Counted from the stretch's first letter, positions 41,331-53,850 are shown. The stretch: 64,000 nucleotides of DNA from Anthoceros angustus (GCA_010909165.1 VJWM01000325.1:1-64000), one strand, 5' to 3'. The notes: a model not told the origin generated them from the letters alone. A program made the numbers and translations.

Positions 41331-42520
41331 CGTGCACCCTTCCGAGACTTACTGGGAAAGGCGAGTGCGGCACTATGGGTCCAAAACACGTAATATGCAT
41401 TCAAATCAAAGTCGGGCATTTTCCACGAAGGGTCAAAACGGAATTATACGGTCAGCGGACGAGCCCCTCATCTACAAGTCCACAGCTACCCAAAGGGTCA
41501 TCTACTTCAACCAAATTGAGCTCCGAATCGCACCGTTTCTACATTTTCCAAATCCACCTTTCCGTGTCACCAAAGTCATCACGCCTTCAACGAAAGCAGA
41601 GCCTCTGTTATGCCTGGTAGTGTGCCGTTTTCATCCCATATTGTCAATGCCGGTTGGTCTTCAACCGGCCGGTCGTCACAGTGCGGAGTCCTTCATTCGA
41701 CCCTTCTTTCCAAGCAAGCTATACACTTGCATTTTCACATCAATGCCTCCGTCGCATGCATCTCCTTTGCCCAAAACTTGCCAAGGCCCCGCGAAAACTT
41801 ATCTTTTGTTATTTCTTCGAACTCGTCCAGCAGCCGCTTCAACCCGTTCACTCTTTGCGACATATACATTGAGCATCGTGCGTCTTTGTCAATGGCCACA
41901 ACGTTCCTTTTCCGCTGAATACCTACCACCAAAAATGACCCTGATCCTGCACATGCGTCAACAATCCAGTCGTCTTCGTTGGAGAACATGTTCACCAACA
42001 TGCCTAATAAGCCCACGGGTTTACGATGTAGCGTCGACCATCTTATCACCGATGTGGTAAATCGACTTCTTCACCACGGTCCATGTCGGATAACTCTTGG
42101 CACTTTGATGTCTTTGCGGAAAAGAGGAGCTTTTCCGACATTGGACTCTGTCCTCACTGCGCTTCCCTCAAATATTCCACTTTTGTTTCCACGGCTGATT
42201 AGGTGGGATGTTGGTTTTCTCCCATACCGAGTTTGTATGACTCCTTTCACCGCACCAAGACCTCAAAGCCTCCACGGCTTGAATCACCCCATCCACCCCA
42301 TGCATAAGAATTATCCTAACACATCGTGGTCTTCTCGTTGAAAGAGCGATGATCTCTTTCAATTCTTCTTCAACGAAAGCCTTGTCATTCTCATGCCCGT
42401 AAACCTCGAGGAGGTCGCAGAAAAGAAGAGTATACCTCCTCGGCAAAAATCCTTTCATATCCAAAATGTCTCGATGCACCACCGATATGCCACTTTTGTC
42501 CAAGACCTGCACTCAAACCG
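41331..42520 (-). pseudogene. Minus-strand methyltransferase family: blocks B and C, copy 1
   Basis: Minus-strand frames read, from right to left: HRDILDMKGFLPRRYTLLFC, DLLEVYGHENDKAFVEEELK, IILMHGVDGVIQAVEALRSW, then RKPVGLLGMLVNMFSNEDDW, IVDACAGSGSFLVVGIQRKR, NVVAIDKDARCSMYMSQRVN and FWAKEMHATEALM (about 41,735). They match the plus-strand family motif for motif (DMRGF/DMKGF, IIMHGV/IILMHGV, DACAGSGS, FWAKE) but are clearly diverged. The motif IV position reads CDLLEVY or similar. Confidence 0.6.
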
Positions 42521-43700
42521 CCACATCCATGTCCTTGTCGGCCATTTGTTTTCGCTCTTCTTCCATCCGTTTCGATTCGCGCTATAAACAAAATCTTGGA
42601 AAGGTTTTGGCGCTTTCCAAATCCACGCCTTTCCGTGTCACCAAAGTCATCACCTTCAACTGCAAAGCGAAGCGTGAGCCTCTGTTGCGGTGGTAGTGTG
42701 CCGTTTTCATCCCATATTGTCAATGCCGGTTGGTCTTCAACGGCGGTCGTCACAGGTCTGCGGAGTCCTTCATTCGACCCTTCTTTCCAAGCAAGCTATA
42801 CACTTGCATTTTCTGTCAATGCCTCCGTGCACACGGATCTCCTTTGCCCAAAACTTGCGGGCCCATGGCTTATCTGTTGTTATTTCTTGAACTCGTCCGG
42901 CCGCTCCAACCCGTTCACTCGTTGTGACATATACATTGAGCATCGTGCGTCTTTGTCAATGGCCACAACGTTCCTTTTCCGTTGAATCCGGCCACCAAAA
43001 TGATCCCGATCACGCGCGTCAACAATCCGATCGTCTTCGTTGGAGAACATGTTCACCAACATGCCTAATAAGCCCACGGGTTTACGATATGGCGTCGACC
43101 ATCTTATCACCGATGTGGTAAATCGCTTCTTCACCACGGTCCATGTCGGATAACTCTTGGCACTGTTTGATGTCTTTGCGGAAAAGAGGAGCTTTTCCGA
43201 CATTGGACTCTGTCCTCACTGCGCTTCCCTCAAATATTCCACTTTCACACCACTTGGGATGTTGGTTTTCTACCATGACTCCTTTTCCGCACCAAGACCT
43301 CAAAGCCTCCACGGCTTGAATCACCCCATCCACCCCATGCATAAGAATTATCACATCTCGTGGTCTTCTCGTTGAAAGAGCGATGATCTCTTTCAATTCT
43401 TCTTCAACGAAAGCCTTGTCATTCTCATGCATGTAAACCTCGAGGAGGTCGCAGAAAAGAAGAGTATACCTCCTCGGTGGCAAAAATCCTTTCATATCCA
43501 AAATGTCTCGATGCACCACGATATGCCACTTTGTCCAAGACCCACTCTGGCTGCCAGCATCCATGTCCTTGTCGGCCATTTGTTTTCGCTCTTCTTCCAT
43601 CCGTTTCGATTCGCGCGCTATAAACAAAATCTTGGAAAGGTTTTGGCGAGCTTTCAAATCCTCAATGTCTCCCGGTTTACGCAAGCAGCGGTGGTCGAAA
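42521..43700 (-). pseudogene. Minus-strand methyltransferase family: blocks B and C, copy 2
   Basis: A tandem copy with a period of about 1.07 kb. Minus frames give KARQNLSKILFIA, IVVHRDILDMKGFLPPRRYT, LLFCDLLEVYMHENDKAFVE and VIILMHGVDGVIQAVEALRS, then RKPVGLLGMLVNMFSNEDDR, and a damaged motif I. Differences from copy 1 cluster at CG or CNG sites. Confidence 0.55.
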
Positions 43701-43714
43701 CAACTCATTGACAG

Positions 43715-43910
43715 AGTGGAGGCGCGGTCACCGCGCACTGGTGCGCGCGCCCACGACCCGCTGGAGGTCGGCGCACTCCGCGCGCGCCGGCACCATGCCC
43801 CGAGGCGGCCGGGCCGCACGCTGAGCCGGCCGACCGGGCGACTTCGCCTACCACGGAAACAACAAGAGTGCGCGGCCACCGGCGATTGCAAGCGCCACCG
43901 ACCGCGACTC
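43715..43910. other. GC-rich island inside the minus-strand methyltransferase gene
   Basis: About 190 bp are extremely GC- and CpG-rich (ggcgcggtcaccgcgcactg, gcgcgcgccggcaccatgcc), in sharp contrast to the flanking AT-richer coding DNA. It lies between the block A-like and block B-like parts, where the plus-strand family has its palindrome-rich intron. It is probably an intron or an insertion. Confidence 0.6.
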
Positions 43911-45034
43911 AACGAATACACTCACTTACCACTTTCGCAAAAGTCGTTGAAACTTCGCCAATTCCTTGGCCCTTGTGATGTTTAAACTGCTTACCAAGGT
44001 GGCACACTTCATAGCCTTCGAAGGCATGCTCGATAAGGTTAATCTTCTTCCTGCCAACATCGTATCCATATCTTTTAGCTGCGTTCCTTGGATGACCTTC
44101 GGTCACGCTATCAACATCTCTCACCTTCTCGTCCTTCGGGACTCCTTGGAATGCTCTCCATGCCCTTCCGAGCATTGGAGCCGGACGAGGGGGGGGGTCA
44201 GTTAAGGACTGGCTGCCTGTTGTAGTTGGGTCTTGTGGCTTCGCGCGCCGCCTGCTGCCCCGACAGGCTGCTCGCCCGCCTGAGTTCGTGCACTTCTCCC
44301 ACATTTGGAAAATCGTGTCCACGTTTTCCCATAATTTACCCCCTTGCACCTCGCAATCCTCAACGGCAGAGTCTTCCTCCACCATCTTCTCATACATAAT
44401 CGTGTCCTTGAGTTTCCAGCCTCCAAAGATCCCCAAAGAACTTGTACACATTGAACTTCCACCGCATGGTTTTCCATCGGTGTGTCCGGTGCCAAATCTC
44501 AAGCTCATCATGTATGTAGCGACTTGTTCAATAAAACCAAGCTTCTTCCTCTTGTCGCATACACATTGTGATCCACACCGCATTTCTTCCTCTCAAGCTC
44601 ATATACATGGCCTCGAGCCATTGAAATTTATCTTCCGCGGATACATTTCGCATGGTCTGCATGGCGGCATAGCAATGGTTCCCTCCCAGCACCCCTAGGG
44701 TGTAATGCTGGGCTCTGATCTCCTCCGGGTCTGCATCTTCCTTTTTCAAGCACTGTGCTGGATCAATCATGCACAAAAGTGGGAGCGTCCCTTCCTTCAC
44801 AGGACCTGTCTGCATCTGTCGAACAAGGCACTTCATCCATGCCTCATCCACCTTCCTTATCTGAGCATCTGCCGTTAGAAATGAAGCAGGACGTAGTACC
44901 GAAATGTGAATGTCGAATGTTGTGGTTTGCACCCGCTTCTTGTAGGCCCGACGAACCATCTCCGAGATAGTCATCCTCCTGCGAAGGAGCTCCATGCTCG
45001 CATCCGTGGTCGCCCGCAACGGCTTCCTCTGCAT
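43909..45034 (-). pseudogene. Minus-strand methyltransferase family: ParB-like block A and N-terminus
   Basis: From right to left the minus strand reads RKPLRATTDASMELLRRRMT, AYKKRVQTTTFDIHISVLRP, AQIRKVDEAWMKCLVRQMQT, VKEGTLPLLCMIDPAQCLKK, YTLGVLGGNHCYAAMQTMRN, DKFQWLEAMYMSLRGRNAVW, then EVQGGKLWENVDTIFQMWEK and AKRYGYDVGRKKINLIEHAF. It aligns with plus-strand block A (LLCMIDP, GVLGGNH.[FY]AAMQ, WENVD.IF..WE). A long intact frame (168 codons) covers the ParB-like part. Confidence 0.6.
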
Positions 45035-45565
45035 GCTTCCTCGACTTCCTTAATTTTTCCGCCTCGCCCACCTCTTCTCCATCACCACCGAGATCTTGCC
45101 TTCCTCTTCGCTTGATTGGTGTGCTCGCATGGAAATCAAAACAAGATGCTTCAATTCTTACATGCGTTCATGGAGGCGACGGGCGTTAGGAGCATTCTTA
45201 CCAGCCATTCGCCTTCTCATCTTCACCGGAGACTGACAGGATTCCCTTCTTCTTCTTTCTGCGGCCGCTGCCACGGGTCCTTCGGACGAGGAGGGTCACC
45301 TCCTCCTCAAAAGCCTCGATTCAAGACCCCGAGGCTGGACATGTTGCGAGCCATGGACAGCCTCGCCTGTGCTCGCCTCCGGATCGGACCGAGGCGAGGC
45401 GCTCCTCCTCTTCCGGAGAGCTCGGCTCGGCACCGGAACCTCGTCCTCCTCCATCTCCGGTTGCATAATCCGGGCATCGTTCGACACAACCCACGCCCGC
45501 CTGAGCGCGCGCGTGCGTCGACCGCCCGCCGCCGATCACCGCGTCGATCACTACACTGTTCTTGA
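45035..45565 (-). other. Probable 5' part of the minus-strand methyltransferase gene
   Basis: GC-richer than its surroundings. Minus-strand frames are Arg/Glu-rich (RRKNMQRK-like, GDGEEVGEAEKLRKSRKHAE) and could be the basic N-terminus, by analogy with the MASGRALRSKKN exon of the plus-strand family. No certain start was found. Confidence 0.35.
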
Positions 45566-46189
45566 CCCTTCAACGTGAGGAGTAGAACGCAAAATTGTTC
45601 TCCCCTGCTCATTTTAAAGAGGAAAACAATGAGTATACCGATGCGAAACCCTAGCGAAAATGGGAAGTGATACATGACATATACAACCGACTTACATCTT
45701 GAACACTTTTGGAATCACGCAAGGCCGATTTCAACTGGGCGCTCACAACGAGGCATTATCTTGGCAGCATCCATTATCAGCAGGAGATGTGTGTTGATGT
45801 CATCGTTTATGTGCAAATGAGGTTTCTTGGTGACCAAAAACTGTATGTGCATATCTTCGCCCATTCCGTCAACTGTTGCACATAGAATCCATCCAGCTCT
45901 TGCCTGGGAATCCCCCTCAATACCATTGTAACCGTTAATCCATAAGGCCAATAGTGGAATCCAAGGCAGCCCTGGATCTTCGGGTTCTTCTTCTGCAACA
46001 ACGCTCCACTCTTTGTTATGTTGTACCGCGGAAGAGAATCCGGAGCTTTTTCACGGCTGCTCCACAAAGTTAAAAGCATGAGGAATCGCGATGTGCATTT
46101 CCACCGAGGTTGGTGCTCCTCACCGGCCATCAATGTCTTCATATCCTCTCCGTTGAGTACCCTTTGAGGTGGACGTCCGGACACTACCA
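45566..46189. other. Unassigned stretch with minus-strand open frame
   Basis: A 127-codon minus frame (45,807-46,190) reads IQGCLGFHYWPYGLTVTMVL and LDGFYVQQLTEWAKI. I do not recognise it. It lies between the minus-strand methyltransferase and plus-strand transposase genes. Confidence 0.3.
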
Positions 46190-47600
46190 TGAGAGGATTC
46201 TCTCAATTGCATAATAGCGGGTGGGGTTCTGTTACCACATTCGCGATCCGCATCCCCTCATCCGTGCGCCCTTGCGGCGATCCTCGCTCTGCACCGCCAT
46301 CGCATTTTTCCGCCGCTTCACGCGTGGCGCCCAACGCATCGATCTGCATGCTTATTGCTCCGTGGCGTCCTCGCGATCACCATCCCGCAATCTTCAAAAC
46401 CTGCGGGAAGTTGGCGGGAGGAAGTAAGAGAATTGATCCGGACTCTCGAACTCTTGATGAAAAGGAGAGGCTCGAGCTTACGTGGAAATGAAATATGGAT
46501 GTTGAAGCGCATCAAGCGGGATTACGATAAAGCCTTAACACTAGTTACGCTAAAGGCTCAAGTAGTAGCAACGTAGGTTCACGAACACGGTCATCATTCA
46601 TTTTAACCTCAAATGCCTAAAATAGGCCCATTACAAATTCGATGCATCCACCTCATCTTATGCCATCATTTTCTAAGGATGTGCACTCTCATTCAAGGTC
46701 CATCGAATACGCCATCACCCATCAGAACCGCAATTATAAATCATCCAACACCACGTACCACCTTATGTCACATGTCTATAATTGTGGGTGTGACTTTGAT
46801 CTTGATTCAAAGTGCGTTCTTCCTCGCATGCAGTAGCTCTTGAAAATTTGCCGATGTTGAAGCGGTGGAAGGAGTTCTTGAAGTCAAAGGACTTGGATGC
46901 TATCGGTAACGCGATTCCTCCCGATATGCAACACTGAGAGGCATGCGTGGCGGCGCCTCCAGCGGGGGTCGATCTGCATGCTTATTGCTCCGTGGCGTCC
47001 TCGCGATCACCATCCGCAATCTTCAAAACCTGCGGGAAGTTGGCGGGAGGAAGTAAGAGAATTGATCCGGACTCTCGAACTCTTGATGAAAAGGAGGCTC
47101 GAGCTTACGTGGAAATGAAATATGGATGTTGAAGCGCATCAACGGGATTACGATAAAGCCTTAACACACTAGTTACGCTACTCAAGTAGTAGCAGTAGGT
47201 TCACGAACACGGTCATCATTCATTTAACCTCAAATGCCTAAAATAGGCCCATTACAAATTCGATGCATCCACCTCATCTTATGCCATCATTTTCTAAGAA
47301 GTGCACTCTCATTCAAGGTCCATCGATTTAATGAATTCGCCCGTCCATCATCGACCGCTTATAAATCATCCAACACCACGGTACCACCTTATGTCACATG
47401 TCTATAATTGTGGGTGTGACTTTGATCTTGATTCAAAGTGCGTTCTTCCCTCGCATGCAGGTAGCTCTTGAAAATTTGCCGATGTTGAAGCGGTGGAAGG
47501 AGTTCTTGAAGTCAAAGGACTTGGATGCTATCGGTCGGCGAGCGAGATTCCTCGATATGCAACACTACTGCGCGTCGGTCGAGGCATCAAAGGAAGCGCA
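46190..47600 (+). repeat. Tandem duplication with period ~0.63 kb
   Basis: The segment gatctgcatgcttattgctc to gttcttgaagtcaaaggact occurs at about 46,340-46,890 and 46,970-47,525. Copies are identical over long stretches and differ by indels (for example at 46,720 against 47,335). No protein family was recognised. Confidence 0.75.
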
Positions 47601-47689
47601 AGCACTATTTGCATATTGACATTCCATCCACCGAGATGTGTATCATTTGAACTACGGTCGAGGCATCAACGTTGAAATGCCTATCGGCT

Positions 47690-48035
47690 CAAGGTATTCA
47701 AGATGAAGAGGAGAACTAGATGAAGGTACGTGCAAACTCGCGGAAATCGATTGCATTCCAAAGGCTCTTGTGAACATGATTCCGGATGTGTTATCAGACT
47801 GCGGTGCACGGCCTCCACCACTTCGCACGCGATAAGCGCATCCATTCCAAAGACACCGCCTGTTCAAGATGAAGAGGAGAACTAGATGAAGGTCGTCGTG
47901 CAAACTCGTGCGAAATCGATTGCATTCAAAGGCTCTTGAACATGATTCCGGATGTGTGTTATTCGTCTGCGGTGCACGGCCTCCACCACTTCCACGCGAT
48001 AAGCGCATCCATTCCAAGACACCGCCCGTTTCGGT
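47690..48035 (+). repeat. Tandem ~175-bp direct repeat
   Basis: The segment ttcaagatgaagaggagaac to cattccaaagacaccgcc occurs at about 47,695-47,863 and 47,868-48,028, with small CG/CNG-linked differences. Confidence 0.75.
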
Positions 48036-49000
48036 ATGTTGGATTCCATTCACGGAAGTCCTTCTCCGCCAGAGCTCGCCGTACATCCCGACCATCCGCA
48101 AGACTACTCCTCCGGAAGTGCTCCACGACGACACACCCGGATATGGCGCTTCCGTTGGGGTGAATGCCAACTCGGTTTGCAGACCGGTTGTATCTAGAAG
48201 ATACTGTTTCCACTGCGTGGCCCACGTTCGGTGGAACTGTGGAGGAAGAGGACTCGGATGATGTGCATTTGAACATCCACCTCCAAAAGGCGTACATACA
48301 ATTTGAAGCCGGGTCCGAATCATTTATCGAGCATGGCGACCACCACGTAGACGCCGGCAATCTAAAGTGCCCGAGATGAAATGTGAAGAGGTTCAGATTA
48401 CCCGTGATTTTAAAACTTGTGGTAGACAATGCTTGAGGACAATAGGGAAGGCAACCTTTCGAGATTTGAGGTATCGGTTCCTTAGAATGTGCGGGGAGGG
48501 GAGATGCACCTACAATCCCTTTTGATGTCGATTATGAGAGCGATGGAAGGGTTAGGGTAGACTGCTTTCTTGTCGGACGAGGAAAAGTGTATTGTTGTAG
48601 AGGCCTTGACGCTTTATTGTATCGGGTCTAGCGTGAAGAAGCGAGCCGGAAACATGTGGTCCTTCTTCATGACGGCAATCTCAAGATGTCGTAGCCGTGG
48701 ATGAACCAACTGTTTATGCTTATTGCCGAGAGAATGCCAAACATTGAAGTGTATCACCTTCCTGACTCTTACTCAAAAGGCGAGGTGTTTCAAGAATACA
48801 AGCAACATATGCAGCGCGCTCAGCAGTACAGTGTTTCTCATTCCTACTTTTGTCAGCTTTGGGCTACGCACTTCCACAAGGTGAAAATTCCGAAGAGCAA
48901 TCGGTTTGCCTTGTGCACAACCTGCGATTACCTCAAACGAAATATAAAGAGCGAGAAAAACAGAGAAAAACAAGGTGAGGCTTGATGTGAAATTGTGTTT
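48036..49000 (+). pseudogene. Plus-strand DUF7869-type transposase, N-terminal part
   Basis: After a frame with ATFRDLRYRFLRM (about 48.45 kb) and broken pieces, an open frame at 48,701-48,985 reads MNQLFMLIAERMPNIEVYHL, PDSYSKGEVFQEYKQHM, YFCQLWATHFHKVKIPKSNR and FALCTTCDYLKRNIKSEKNR. It matches the minus-strand element (MAERLPNVDVFHLPDTFSKL, FPKVRIPKSNRFSTCSLCEG) at roughly half the positions. Part of the region between the two motifs is missing compared with 29.4-30.5 kb. The stretch before 48.4 kb has minor open frames without known motifs. Confidence 0.5.
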
Positions 49001-49009
49001 TGGCAATGC

Positions 49010-49135
49010 AGTGGGGGGATGGTGCGCCGGCCACCGGCCCGGCGCGCGCCACCGGCGCCGACGGTCGGCACCGGCATAACAGCACGGCCGACCGGAGGCG
49101 AGTTTGTGAAGCGCGCCGTCACCGGGCGACTCGGT
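49010..49135. other. GC-rich island in the plus-strand transposase gene
   Basis: About 125 bp of CpG-dense sequence (gcgccggccaccggcccggc, gacggtcggcaccggcataa) lie between the two halves of the transposase coding region. Like the island at 43.7 kb, it may be an intron or insertion. Confidence 0.55.
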
Positions 49136-49900
49136 ATTTATGCTTATTGCTCCTTCCGGGCGCTTTATTCCTCAACGTTGTTTGGGTGATTATTTTGCGA
49201 AGCATTTGAAGTCGATCCGAGGCGCCCATCAAGTCCGAGAGAGAAAATGCATCAAGCACGTGAAATGTTATGGAGACCGGCAAAGTATATCGGGATATCC
49301 ATCGACGGATGGACCAACAAGACACGCTTCCACATTTCACGCGTTTACCCAAGGACCCGATGTAGGTTTGATCGACGTCCATGTTGTGGGGTGCATGATT
49401 TATAACTACACCATGTCGGCGAACTCTTCATGGCATACGGAACATCCGAACGATGCAAACTCGACTATAGCCAATATCCGATGTCATTTCAAATTACGAG
49501 GACTACTACCAAAGGTTCTTTATCTTCAACTCGACAATCGCACGGGAGAATAAGAATGCACCGCTATTCGCTTACCGAATATGTTGGTAGAGCTTAAGGT
49601 TTTGAGAAGGTAAAGTAGGATTCCTCGTTGGGCACACTCATGACCAGTTGATGTTTTCGAGGTTTTCAACGTGCACGGAAGGAAGCTTTACGTTGCCCAA
49701 ACCGACCGGTATTTTGGAGAATGCATATACGCCCAAACCAAAATTATGGAGGTGAAAGAAGTTCCGGACTTCAAAGTTTGTGTGGCCAATACCTTATGGT
49801 AAGGCTGGCTATAAACAGTTGTCTGATGAAAGCTTGCACAATATATCTTTTCAAAGATCGTTCAAAATAACCCGAGAAACGCGAGGTGAGCGGACTTATT
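49136..49900 (+). pseudogene. Plus-strand DUF7869-type transposase, catalytic part
   Basis: An open frame at 49,140-49,553 reads ISGYPSTDGPTRHASTFHAF, GLIDVHVVGCMIYNYTMSAN and LPKVLYLQLDNRTGE. The next frames give ENKN-like, KVGFLVGHTHDQLMFSRFST and FKITRE. This matches the minus-strand copy (IDGMDEED...INVHVVGCMIHNYT...LPKVLYLDL...ENKN...GFLLVGHTHD...FKITRE). The order D / LDN..ENKN / GHTH(E)D is the presumed catalytic core of the family. Confidence 0.6.
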
Positions 49901-50155
49901 CGTGATGAGGGGCAAACAATATTCCACGATGAATCTGGTCACCGGACGAGGGTTTGGAGTTTTGAATAATGTCCCATCTACTCCTATTCAAGCCGCTCGC
50001 TTTGGTTCATTTGGAGGTCCGGCAAAAAAAGCGAGGTGAGCGGACTTATTCGTGATGAGGGGCAAACAATATTCCAGTGAATCTGAATTGGTCACCGGAC
50101 GAGGGTTTGGAGTTTTGAATAATGTCCCATCTACTCCTATTCAAGCTCGTTTGGT
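49880..50155 (+). repeat. Tandem ~145-bp direct repeat
   Basis: gcgaggtgagcggacttatt through cccatctactcctattcaag occurs at 49,884 and 50,030. Copies are identical except at four CG/CNG spots. Confidence 0.85.
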
Positions 50156-51450
50156 TCATTTGGAGGTCCAAGTAAAAAGCGGTTGCGAGGAGAGATCCCG
50201 AAGAAGTCTTGCAAAGAATGCGTGGGAAACTAGAGGAAACTAGACCCATTTGGGCGGTGAGGATATTTGGTGGGAGGAATGCTGAGCAATCACCATCGTG
50301 GACAAGATAGCATGTGAGCATGAGGAATTGAAGACCCTTGGCAATGGTGATAGAACACATAATGAAGAGTTGCATCGCCTGGTTGTACCGAGGTGAGATT
50401 TTACAGCATCCAATCTCGGCAAGTGCCCGGGGACATGTATGTTGGAGCGCATCGATGATGATGCGCAAGGCGGAACAAGAAAGCTTGAACGGCGATGTGT
50501 TGGAGATACAAACAGTCACATGATTGCGGTGCCTTGTGAGATGACGACAATCGACCATTCGGCTCGCAAAAGTTCTGGTGGACTTCCAATGTGACGCCCA
50601 TTCATTAAAGTCCATTGGTGGGTGACTAAATGCACCGACGCATTTGAAGGCGGTACCTAGAGGAGATGATTTTACGATCGCCACCAACGCTGCGTGGGGT
50701 CGCTCTCAACGACGGAGCATGAGGTTGCAAAACACGACAAATTGCTTCTTCGACACATTCATCTTGGCATACGGGTTTTCTCTAACAAAATGTATAACTA
50801 AATGCAAGGACCAACCATAATACGGAAAAACATGTACGTTTTGCGCTGTGTGTGGAGGAAGCTCGGAACATATGGAAGGAAGGGACCTGATGATGGCGTA
50901 AGATGTTGCATCCGGCGAGGACATTGAAACACTTGATGAACATGGTTCATGGAGTTGATTAGTTAGTTTTCGATTGACCATGGACTCCTACTAGTGCCGG
51001 ACTGGGGAAGGTGCCGTGACCGCGCACTTCCGTGAGTGGATAGGTTGTGTTCCCCATGGACATAAACGGCTTAACCAAGTAGTATGGGCACACAAAATGA
51101 CGTACAACATGTAATTTGCGATTATGTTCCAAATCGCCAAAACCGTGTCTCTATTCGATGGACCTTATTTTTTAGGACAACACATGATAAGACCGGCTAC
51201 GACAAATGTTCAAACGCATCCACCGGGTCCCCACACTTTTCTCAAGTTTTGGAGGAATGAATTCAAAGACAATAATTTTTGGCCACGTTCTTTTCGGTCT
51301 GTCGAAAAGTGGATGCCAAATTTCTTCAAAACCCGCAATAACGTATATGGTTTTCGGGACATGCTTTTTGGATATGATGATGGGAAAGCCATCGCTTTTG
51401 CCCAAAGAGCCCATTTCAACGGAATCCGATATTGCGCAGACTGCTCCTCT
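50156..51450. repeat. Segment S, copy 1 (direct repeat with 52,718-53,850)
   Basis: From ggttcatttggaggtcc to gaattcaaagacaataat this segment recurs 2.57 kb downstream. Both strands have open frames, but I recognise no family. It probably represents the 3' half of the transposase element and its flank. The part from 51,280 to 51,450 is present only here. Confidence 0.6.
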
Positions 51451-52717
51451 TGTCATCCAACACCTCTCGAATGAAGTGATACTTCACATCCATATGTTTA
51501 GTCTTCGAAACATCGGATTCTTGCCAATTGGATAGCACTCGCTATCACAATGCAACACCCAGCTCAACCTTGATCCCCAAGTCTCCCACTAAACGAGCAA
51601 GCCATATGGCTTCCTTGCAAGCCTCGCCACGCAACATACTCGGCGGTAGATAGCGAATGCACGATCGCAAACGAGATCGCCATGAGATCGCCTCCAAAGC
51701 ACGTGAAGACATAACTGATGTGGACCTCCTTTTGTCCATATCCTCGTGATAATCGAGATCTGTGGTACCCAACCACACATCTTCACTACCAAAACATATG
51801 CACAAAGCTTTTGTACCATTCGGATACCTCATAACTCCTTTTATCGCCTCCCAATGCTTCTTGTGGTTTGACATAAACGCTAACCACTCCCACCGCAAAG
51901 GCAATGTCGACGTAGCAATCATTGCATACATCAAACTCCCTGATGAGTATGGGACCTTCTCCATTCATTTTGTCCTCCTCGTAGCTTGGCAATCCGCTTG
52001 AAGTTTCACATATGGAGGCAATGGAGTACCCAATGGCTTCCCTTCTCCATGTTGAAACGTTGAAGCACTGTTAATGTATTCCGTCTGAGACAAATAAAGC
52101 ACGCTTATGTCTGCTCCGAAATACGCATGCCAAGTATATGGCTCGCCTCCCAAGTCTTATTTCAAAGTGAGCATTCAACTTTGACTTCAACAAATCTCAT
52201 CAAGTTGTTCCCAAAGAATTAGCATATCATCCACATAGAGGATCAAAATGAGCAAGCTTTGATCCTTAGCTTGCTCAGATAGAGGCAATGATCCTCATCG
52301 CTACGCTTGTAGCCTTGAGAAAGCATAAATGAGTGGAACTTGTGATACCACTGGTGCCTGCTTCAAAACCATAAAGGCTCTTCCTCAACCTCGCACACCG
52401 ATGCTCTTTGCCCTTCTCAACAAAACCTTCCGGTGCATGTAGACTTCCTCTTGAAGGTCACCATGCAAGAATGCCGCCTTGACATCCATCCGCATAAGTT
52501 CCATATCATTCTCGCAACCAAAGCAAGAACACATCGCAAAAGTTGTCATTTTGACTACCGGTGAGAAAATCTCATCAAAGTCAATGCCCGTTGTTGCTTG
52601 AAACCCTTAGCAACCAATCGTGCCTTGTACTTTGGTTTGCCATCGGTATGACCTTCATCTTGTACACCCATTTGCGGTAGTGCCTTCTTATCCTAGGCAA
52701 CCAACCAACTCCCAAGT
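51450..52717 (-). mobile_element. Ty1/copia reverse transcriptase and RNase H fragment, copy 1
   Basis: The minus strand reads copia pol: SLLILILYVDDMLI-like (from about 52.25 kb), LYLSQTEYINSASTFQHGEG, KPLGTPLPPYVKL, KVPYSSGSLMYAMIATSTLP, HWEAIKGVMRYPNGTKALCI, CFGSEDVWLGTTDLDY, DMDKRRSTS, LEAISWRSRLRSC and EACKEAIWLARLVGDLGIKV. YVDD itself is encoded by the stretch at about 52,205-52,250. Frames are broken by small indels. The left end joins segment S and the right end joins the second copy of S. Confidence 0.8.
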
Positions 52718-53850
52718 TTTGGTTCATTTGGAGGTCCAGTAAAAAGCGGTTGCGGAGGAGAGATCCGAAGAAGTCTTTGCAATGCGTGGGAAACTAGAGG
52801 AAAACTCGGGACCCATTTGGGCGCGGTGAGGATATTTGGTGGGAGGAATTCAGGTGAGCAATCACCATCGTGGACAAGATAGCATGTGAGCATCTTGAGG
52901 AATTGAAGACCCCTTGGCAATGGTACGATAGAACACATAATGAAGAGTTGCATCGCCTTTGGTTGTATAGTGAGATTTTACAGCATCAATCGTTCGCAAG
53001 TGCCCGGAGACATGTATGTTGGAGCGTCACAGCGGGATGATGCGGCGGGAACAAGAAAGCTTGCGATGTGTTGGAGATACAAAGCAGTCACATGATTGCG
53101 GTGCCTGTGATGATCGACAATCGACCATTACGGCTCGCAAAAGTTCTGGTGGACTTCCAATGTCGCCCCATTCATTAAAGTCCATTGGTGGGTGACTAAA
53201 TGCAGCGCATTTGAAGGCGGTACCTAGAGGAGATGATTTTACGATCGACCCGCTGGGTGGGGTCGCTCTCAGCCGGAGCATGAGGTTGCGGGCACGTCGA
53301 CAAATTGCTTCTTTTCGGACACATTCATCTTGGCATACGGGTTTTCTCTAACAAAAGCGAAGCAACTAAATGCAAGGACGAACCATAATACGGAAAAACA
53401 TATGCGTTTTGCGCTGCATGCGGAGGAAGCTCGGAACATATGGAAGGAAGGGACGCTGCGGATGATGGCGTTGCGAAGATGTTGCATCGGGCGAGGACAT
53501 TGAAACACTTGATGAACATGGTTCATGGAGTTGATTAGTTAGTTTTCGATTGACCATGGACTCCTACTAGTCTTTGGATGGGAAGGTATCGCGGTGGGCG
53601 CACTTCTCAGTGGATAGGTTGTGTGTTCCCCATGGACATAAGCTTAACCAAGTGCAGTATGGGCACACAAAATGACGGTACAACACAATTTGCGATTATG
53701 TTCCAAATCAAACCGTGTCTCTATTCGATGGACCTTATTTTTTAGGACAACACATGATAAGACCGGCACGACAAATGTTCAAACGCATCCACGATTCGGT
53801 CCCCACACTTTTCCAAGTTTTGGAGGAATGAATTCAAAGACAATAATTCT
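52718..53850. repeat. Segment S, copy 2
   Basis: A copy of 50,150-51,275 with many small CG/CNG-linked indels. It separates two copia pol pieces, so the [S + copia] unit is duplicated. Confidence 0.75.
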
